A stretch of 64,000 nt of DNA from Nocardia stercoris (lineage in GTDB: Bacteria > Actinomycetota > Actinomycetes > Mycobacteriales > Mycobacteriaceae). The notes under the pieces were generated by a model, which did not search any database, was not told the origin of the DNA, and saw only the letters and a list, made by a program, of their open reading frames with translations. The stretch spans positions 95,263-159,262 of the forward strand of contig NZ_RFFH01000010.1 in the NCBI RefSeq assembly GCF_003696265.1, read 5' to 3'. This document shows, piece by piece, positions 58,884-64,000 of this stretch (the stretch's first letter is position 1; each line of letters opens with the position of its first letter). The position numbers and the translations under genes were made by a program.

Positions 58884-59326
58884 ATGAGTCGATGGCGCAG
58901 CCCACCCCGCCCACCGACCGGCAATACTCGAGCCTGCTGGCCTTTCGCACCGAGCTGCGGCGGTTCCTGCGCTGGAGTGAACACCGAGCCGCCGATGCGG
59001 GACTCACCGGTGCTCAGCATCAACTGCTGCTGGCGATTCGCGGCCATCTCGACCCCGCTGGGCCCAGTATCGGAGAGATCGCGAACTATCTCTGCGCCCG
59101 CCATCACAGCGTGGTGCAGCTGATCGATCGCACCGAACAAGCCGGCCTCGTCGCCCGCAACCGGGAGGACGGCAAGGACCGCCGCGTCGTCCGCCTCACC
59201 CTGACCGAGGCGGGCCGGCGAACCCTCGCCCAGCTCAGTGCCGCCCACCTCGAAGAGCTCGGGCAAGTGGCCGCGCTCGTCGACACATTGACCGACTTGA
59301 CCGCGGCCATCCCGGAGGCCGGGTGA
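58877..59326 (+). CDS. MarR family regulator
   Basis: A 149-residue MarR protein: AFRTELRRFLRWSEHRAADAGLTGAQHQLLLAIRGH in parts, recognition region IGEIANYLCARHHSVVQLIDRTEQAG and wing REDGKDRRVVRLTLTEAGRR. The start is uncertain between ATG 58877 (inside the palindrome) and ATG 58892 (MAQPTPP), the latter leaving the operator free. Divergent from the SPW gene, which it may regulate together with itself. Confidence 0.88.
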   Translation: MIYESMAQPTPPTDRQYSSLLAFRTELRRFLRWSEHRAADAGLTGAQHQLLLAIRGHLDPAGPSIGEIANYLCARHHSVVQLIDRTEQAGLVARNREDGKDRRVVRLTLTEAGRRTLAQLSAAHLEELGQVAALVDTLTDLTAAIPEAG

Positions 59327-59345
59327 GCTGTGTCCGCGAGAGTGT

Positions 59346-59480
59346 CTACGAATCGTCGAATCGCTTGCCCGGCGGATTACCCGTCGTCGTGTCGGCCCCG
59401 GCGGCGCGTCGGCCCGCGCGGTGCCGGACCACCACGACCGCGACGACCACCGGCACGATCAGTAGCAGCAACAGTTCCAT
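59346..59480 (-). CDS. 44-aa membrane peptide (paralogue of 46489-46614)
   Basis: ATG 59480: MELLLLLIVPVVVAVVVVRH, then basic RAGRRAAGAD and tail TTTGNPPGKRFDDS. Same layout as the 46489-46614 peptide (one helix, basic turn, TTTxxP). No ribosome site. Family of unknown function; the two copies indicate a real gene. Confidence 0.65.
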   Translation of the reverse strand: MELLLLLIVPVVVAVVVVRHRAGRRAAGADTTTGNPPGKRFDDS

Positions 59481-59507
59481 AATCGTGGCCCACCCATCCT
59501 CGCTGTG

Positions 59508-59602
59508 TGTCTGCGCGCTGCGCGCGCGAGTTTCTTGTTCATCGTCGAGCGGCCCTTGACATTGCGTTTCCGGGCCTTTTGTAGACCTGATCCCGGCCCG
59601 GC
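59508..59602 (-). pseudogene. Remnant of a Rho_N-like gene
   Basis: Immediately after the CBS stop, the minus strand reads DQVYK in one frame and then, one base shifted, KARKRNVKGRSTMNKKLARA. This corresponds to DQLYNEARQRNIDGRSKMNKSQLAHAL of the intact gene at 47729-48055. The lesion is consistent with a 1-nt loss in an A-run at about 59575-59580, and no N-terminal part remains. A decayed, truncated paralogue. Confidence 0.65.
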
Positions 59603-60021
59603 TCAGGTGTTGGCCGGGGCGGCGCTGATATCGGCGAGTGCGGAATGCTCGTCGCGGTCGATGGCGGCGTCGCCGATGGAGAACACTCCGACGGCGCGCC
59701 CGTTGTCGACGACGGGAATCCGCCGCACGGCACCGTCCCGCATCCGGAAGATGGCCTCGTCGACTTCTTCGTCCGGTGCCGCGGTGATCAGATGCGTACT
59801 GCAGACGTCACCCAGGCAGCAGCGGGAGAGGTCGTCGCGGTCGGCGAGCGCCCGGACCACCAGGTCGCGATCGGTGACGATGCCTGGATCCGGTCACCAT
59901 CGACGACCAGCACCGTGCCGATTTCCCCGTCGCGCATCGCGCGGGCCGCTTCGCGCACCGGCCTGTCCGCCGCCATCGACACCGGGTGGTCGGTCATCAG
60001 GTCACGCACATATCGAGTCAT
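59603..60021 (-). pseudogene. CBS domain pair protein, frameshifted
   Basis: Two CBS motifs split over two frames. From ATG 60021: MTRYVRDLMTDHPVSMAADR to VLVVDGDRIQ, after which the natural continuation (G)IVTDRDLVVRALADRDDL lies one base away, running on to the second CBS (MRDGAVRRIPVVDNGRAVGVFSIGD) and ending SAAPANT at 59603. The lesion is at 59882-59883 (CAG-GC-ATC where CAG-GGC-ATC is expected), a 1-nt loss. CBS-pair proteins bind adenine nucleotides and are part of the stress regulon; this one may be dead or mis-sequenced. A SigF-type promoter lies 43 bp upstream. Confidence 0.8.
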
Positions 60022-60063
60022 CGGAATCCTCCTCGTGGACAGGTCGGGATGTGCACTGGGCGA

Positions 60064-60088
60064 CTACCCACGAAGGGTCCGGCGAGTC
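60064..60088 (-). promoter_or_regulatory. SigF/SigB-type promoter for CBS gene
   Basis: Minus strand GACT-N15-GGGTAG, a near-consensus match with the -10 ending 43 bp upstream of the CBS start codon. Confidence 0.6.
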
Positions 60089-60140
60089 GTCGACTCGTGG
60101 TGGTTCGCGCGGATCGCGTCGGCCGTATTCCGGCGGGTCC

Positions 60141-60165
60141 GTTTCGCCGGACTTTGGTCGGGAAT
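60141..60165 (+). promoter_or_regulatory. Weak SigF/SigB-like promoter for DUF2267 gene
   Basis: GTTT-N15-GGGAAT, one mismatch in the -10, about 95 bp before ATG 60261. Confidence 0.35.
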
Positions 60166-60260
60166 TCGCTCGCTGATCGCCCACGAATTTGTCCGCCGGA
60201 CAAAGCAGCCTCAGCCGCTGGATCGAGGTTTCCGGGCGACAGCGGGCGTCGGGAACTGTC

Positions 60261-60857
<597 letters not shown>

Positions 60858-60873
60858 GCACCCGGGGGCGATC

Positions 60874-63800
60874 ATGGCGCGCTGGTGGGTCCGAGCTCCG
60901 GTAGCCGTGGCGACCGGAGCCCTGCGTACGGGAGTCGACCTCGGCACCGCCACCGTCGTACTGCCGGTGCGGGCGGCCGGCCGGGGTGTCGACGTCGCGA
61001 GTCGCGTGGTCGAGGTGACGGTTCCCGGGATCGGGCGGCGGATGCGCGACGATCTCCGGACGCTCGCCGACTTCCGGCCGCAGCGGCACCAGCGGCGAGT
61101 CGATATCGAACAGAATCGTGTCGGGGTCGAGGTGCGCGGCCTGTCCGGTGCCGACAGCGCCCGGGTCGCCGCCGCGCTCGAGGCGCGCCTGAGCCGGATC
61201 GGCTCCGTGCGCTGGTGGCGGATCAACGCGGTGACCGGACGCCTGGTGGCCGGGTTGGGCGATGTCGACACCGGTTTGGCGAAACTGATCGCCACGATCG
61301 CCGCGGCCGAGGCCGGCGCGGATGTGGCGGACCGGACGTGGGACCGCGCGGTGGAGCACCCTGCGGATCGGGAACCGTTGTTGGCGGCGGGAATTCAGTT
61401 GGCAACCGATGCCACCGCGGTCGGGTTCGCCATGATCGGCTGGTTCCTGCCCGGCGGTGGCCCGCTGCGGTGGCTGCGCAGCGCCGGTCTGCTGATCGAC
61501 AGCCAGCCACTGGCTCGTACCCGGATGGAGGCGGTCCTCGGCCGGGTCCGCACCGATCTGGTGGTGACACTCGCGACCGCGGTCGGCGGCGCGGCCGGCG
61601 AATCGGTGTCCATGCTCGTACTCGATACGGCGCAGCGGGGATTCACCATGTTGGAGGCGGCCGGGTCGTATCTGCGGTGGCGGGAATGGGAGGCCACCGA
61701 CGCGCGGCGGGCCCAGTCGGAGGCTCGGGTGCCGCTGCGCGCGCACGAGCGGCCCATCCCGCTTCCGCCCGGTCCGGTGGAGCGGGTGGCGGCCGAGACC
61801 GCGACCGGAAGTTTGCTGGGCGCAACGGGTTTCGCGTTGGCTGGGCGATTCGGCCGGGCCGTGTCGGCGGTCGAGCTGGGAGCGCCCAAGGCCGCCCGCG
61901 CGAGCCGGGAGGTCTACGCCGCGACGGTGTCGACCCTGCTGGCTCGCGCCGGGGTACTGACCCTGCACCCGGCGGCCTGGCGCCGGTTGGACCGGCTCAG
62001 CGCGGTCGTCGTGGCCGGTGAGGCCCTGCTGACGTCGCGGCGAATCGTGCTCGAGGCCGAATCGACCGATCCGGGGACCTCGACCGCGTACGTGTGGTCG
62101 GAGGCGCAACGGCTGGCCGGCGCATCGGACGGCGAGAGCGGTAGCGCATCGGGCGAGGAGAGCGGTAGCGCGTCGGACGGCGAGAGCGGCGGCGCGTCGG
62201 ACGGCGAGAGCGGCGGCGCGTCGGACGGCGAGAGCGGTAGCGCATCGGGCGAGGAGAGCGGTAGCGCGTCGGACGGCGAGAGCGGCGGCGCGTCGGACGG
62301 CGAGAGCGGCCGCGCATCGGACGGCGAGAGCGGCCGCGCATCGGACGACGAGAGCGGCCGCGCATCGGACGACGAGAGCTGCGACGCATCGGGCGGCGAG
62401 AGCGGCCGCGCATCGGGCGATGAGAGCGGCAGCGCGTCGGGCCCGCGCTGGATCTGCACCCGGTGCGGATCCGAGTGCCGCACGACGGAGCACGGCCCCG
62501 CCTGGCACGAATTACGCTCCGGGGCAAAGATTCTCGGCCGCGCCCTGGTCGGCCGGGAACTCGATCCGCGCGCGCATTCGATCCTGGCCGCCGCTCGCGC
62601 CGCCGGCGTGCTCGTGGTCTTGACCGGCGCCGAGGACGTCGGTGAACTGCGGTCGCTCGCCGACCGATTCGTGCCCGCGGCCGAGCCGTCCAGCACCCTG
62701 ATCGGCGATCTGCAGCGCGACGGCCACGTCGTGGCGCTGCTCGGCGTGCACAGCCAGCAGGCCCTGGACTGGGCCGATATCGGGATCGGGCTGGCCCGGT
62801 TCGACGGAGACGAACTCACGGTGCCCTGGAGCGCGGACCTGCTGTGCCGTGACCTGGCGCAGGCCCAGCGCATCCTGAACGCGATCGGTCCGGCCCGCCA
62901 GGTGAGCGAACGGGGCCGCACCCTCGCCCTGTCGGGGTGCGCACTTGCCGGACTGTTGCTCGCCACCACACGCGGCAGGGCCGCCGATTCCGCTCCCCTG
63001 GTCGCGGCGAACGTGGGTGCGCTGGTCAGCGGCGCGGTGGCGGGCGTGCGGGCCGGAGCCGGCAGACCTGCCGGACCCGCGGCCCGGCTGTTGCCGTGGC
63101 ACGCGCTGGAACCCGGCGAGGTGCTCGGCCGCCTGCCCGCACCCCCACCGCCGCCGGAACGATCCGCAGCCGAAAGGCGTTCGCGCATACCGGCTCCGCC
63201 GGGTGTGCGCGCGATCTCGGACTTCGCCGGCACGGTCCGCCGTGAACTGTCCGATCCGCTCGCCCCGATCCTCGGTGTCGGCGCGCTGGCGACCGCCATG
63301 CTCGGTTCACCGGGCGACGCGTTCCTGCTGTCGTCGGTGCTGACCGCCAACGCGGTCGTCTCCGCCCTGCAACGGCAACGCGCCGAACGGGCGTTACAGC
63401 GGATGATCGAACGGGAACAGCGCACCGGGCGGGTGCTGCGTCGCGACGACCTCGACCGGGACGACCCGCCGGCCGAAACCGTTCCGGCCGAGTTGCTCAC
63501 GGTAGGCGACATCATCGTGCTGCGCGCCGGCGACGTCGTGCCGGCGGACGCTCGCCTCCTGGCAGCCGACAGTCTCGAACTGGACGAATCCGCGTTGACC
63601 GGCGAGTCGACCACCGTCGACAAGCAGGTCGACGCCACACCCGGTGTTCCGCTCGGTGATCGCGCGTGCATGGTGTTCGACGGATCGACCGTGGTCAACG
63701 GCGCGGGCCGGGCGGTGGTCGTCGCCACCGGCCGCGACACCCAGGCCGGCCGCGCCGGGACGGGAGCCGCGCCGCCGGACAGCGGGGGAGTGCAGGCGCA

Positions 63801-64000
63801 ATTGCGGTCCCTGACCGATCGGGTGCTGCCGCTCACGATCGGCGCGGGCGGGGCGGTGACCGCGCTCGGTGGGATGCGGGGCCGAATCCTGCGGCGCGCG
63901 ATCGCCGACGGTGTGGGCGTCGCGGTGGCCGCGGTTCCGGAAGGACTACCGCTGGTCGCCACGCTCGCCCAGCTCGCGGCGGCCCGCCGGCTGGCCCGGT
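60874..64000 (+). CDS. P-type ATPase, CtpI-like (3' end beyond window)
   Basis: An open frame from ATG 60874 to the window edge (1042 codons so far). The first ~400 residues are an N-terminal region with hydrophobic segments (LATDATAVGFAMIGWFL) and a possible HMA-like fold without Cys pair. Then come 13 acidic octapeptides (62122-62433) and a CTRCGSECRTTEHG Cys/His cluster. The actuator domain has the LDESALTGEST motif (TGES) at about 63590 and the transmembrane ion site as VPEGLPLVATLAQLAAARRL at the edge; the DKTGT phosphorylation site would follow just outside. Layout matches the large actinobacterial CtpI type. Ion specificity unknown. Confidence 0.92.
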   Translation, partial: MARWWVRAPVAVATGALRTGVDLGTATVVLPVRAAGRGVDVASRVVEVTVPGIGRRMRDDLRTLADFRPQRHQRRVDIEQNRVGVEVRGLSGADSARVAAALEARLSRIGSVRWWRINAVTGRLVAGLGDVDTGLAKLIATIAAAEAGADVADRTWDRAVEHPADREPLLAAGIQLATDATAVGFAMIGWFLPGGGPLRWLRSAGLLIDSQPLARTRMEAVLGRVRTDLVVTLATAVGGAAGESVSMLVLDTAQRGFTMLEAAGSYLRWREWEATDARRAQSEARVPLRAHERPIPLPPGPVERVAAETATGSLLGATGFALAGRFGRAVSAVELGAPKAARASREVYAATVSTLLARAGVLTLHPAAWRRLDRLSAVVVAGEALLTSRRIVLEAESTDPGTSTAYVWSEAQRLAGASDGESGSASGEESGSASDGESGGASDGESGGASDGESGSASGEESGSASDGESGGASDGESGRASDGESGRASDDESGRASDDESCDASGGESGRASGDESGSASGPRWICTRCGSECRTTEHGPAWHELRSGAKILGRALVGRELDPRAHSILAAARAAGVLVVLTGAEDVGELRSLADRFVPAAEPSSTLIGDLQRDGHVVALLGVHSQQALDWADIGIGLARFDGDELTVPWSADLLCRDLAQAQRILNAIGPARQVSERGRTLALSGCALAGLLLATTRGRAADSAPLVAANVGALVSGAVAGVRAGAGRPAGPAARLLPWHALEPGEVLGRLPAPPPPPERSAAERRSRIPAPPGVRAISDFAGTVRRELSDPLAPILGVGALATAMLGSPGDAFLLSSVLTANAVVSALQRQRAERALQRMIEREQRTGRVLRRDDLDRDDPPAETVPAELLTVGDIIVLRAGDVVPADARLLAADSLELDESALTGESTTVDKQVDATPGVPLGDRACMVFDGSTVVNGAGRAVVVATGRDTQAGRAGTGAAPPDSGGVQAQLRSLTDRVLPLTIGAGGAVTALGGMRGRILRRAIADGVGVAVAAVPEGLPLVATLAQLAAARRLAR
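62122..62433 (+). repeat. Thirteen 24-bp tandem repeats in the ATPase
   Basis: Thirteen consecutive 24-bp units, no gaps, each encoding an octapeptide near ASDGESGG (variants ASGEESGS, ASDDESGR, ASDDESCD, ASGGESGR). A degenerate 14th start (ASG) follows. Units 1-3 (S, S, G endings) recur at units 5-7, suggesting a past duplication of a 3- to 4-unit block. The product is a long acidic, Ser-rich linker. Confidence 0.92.

Overview
This is a GC-rich (about 70%) actinobacterial chromosomal segment. The G/C-ending codons, split methylmalonyl-CoA mutase (MutA/MutB) with MeaB, actinobacterial P-type ATPase, PAS-ANTAR regulator, WYL and F420/LLM-type proteins and many small general-stress proteins fit a mycolic-acid-containing actinomycete, most likely Nocardia or a close relative. 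This is inferred from protein content; no rRNA gene is present. I see no tRNA, insertion sequence, prophage or CRISPR array.

Layout. 0-2 kb: an SDR and a DapB-like oxidoreductase, translationally coupled and closed by a perfect palindromic terminator. 2-7.6 kb (minus): a sulfonate-type operon (lipoprotein binding protein, ATPase, permease, LLM monooxygenase, TauD dioxygenase) preceded by an unannotated 24-residue leader peptide ending in a Cys-containing tail and overlapping a strong hairpin, so probably controlled by attenuation. 7.6-10.2 kb: IclR, a MarR/HbpS-like divergent pair with repeated operators, and a TVP38 membrane protein. 10.8-16.4 kb: mutA, mutB, meaB (methylmalonyl-CoA mutase and its GTPase chaperone). 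16.6-30.3 kb: a frameshifted serine hydrolase, WYL regulator/VOC pair, a Trp-rich repeat membrane protein, a multicopper oxidase with a decayed duplicate of its 3' end, a TetR/SDR pair, an amidohydrolase, a lone type II thioesterase, a secreted RNase Sa-like guanyl RNase, an FMN glutamate-synthase-like protein, and two secreted proteins.

30.8-48.1 kb and 58.3-60.9 kb look like a general-stress island: 2-TM and hydrophobic small proteins, DUF72, a CDGSH / haem-oxygenase-like iron enzyme / methyltransferase operon, flavodoxin, DUF6328-like, hemerythrin, DUF6131-like, DUF6480-like, PAS-ANTAR, Rho_N-like, SPW, CBS and DUF2267 proteins. By eye, many are preceded by GNNT-N15-GGGTAN-like boxes, the promoter type of SigF/SigB sigma factors in Mycobacterium and Streptomyces, always with a 15-bp spacer. 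I infer a dispersed alternative-sigma regulon. It includes a 26-residue Met-rich peptide (40947-41027) and a pair of paralogous ~42-residue membrane peptides.

48-58 kb: SDR, diguanylate cyclase, cupin_8/JmjC-like protein, APC permease, secreted proteins, a lipoprotein with an in-frame stop, and a cytochrome b561-sulfite oxidase fusion in an operon with a membrane protein and a zinc-ribbon-like protein. 60.3-64 kb: DUF2267 protein with an 11-unit hexamer microsatellite and a large CtpI-like P-type ATPase (cut by the window edge) with 13 tandem octapeptides. Four genes carry frameshift, stop or truncation lesions; some may be sequencing errors.
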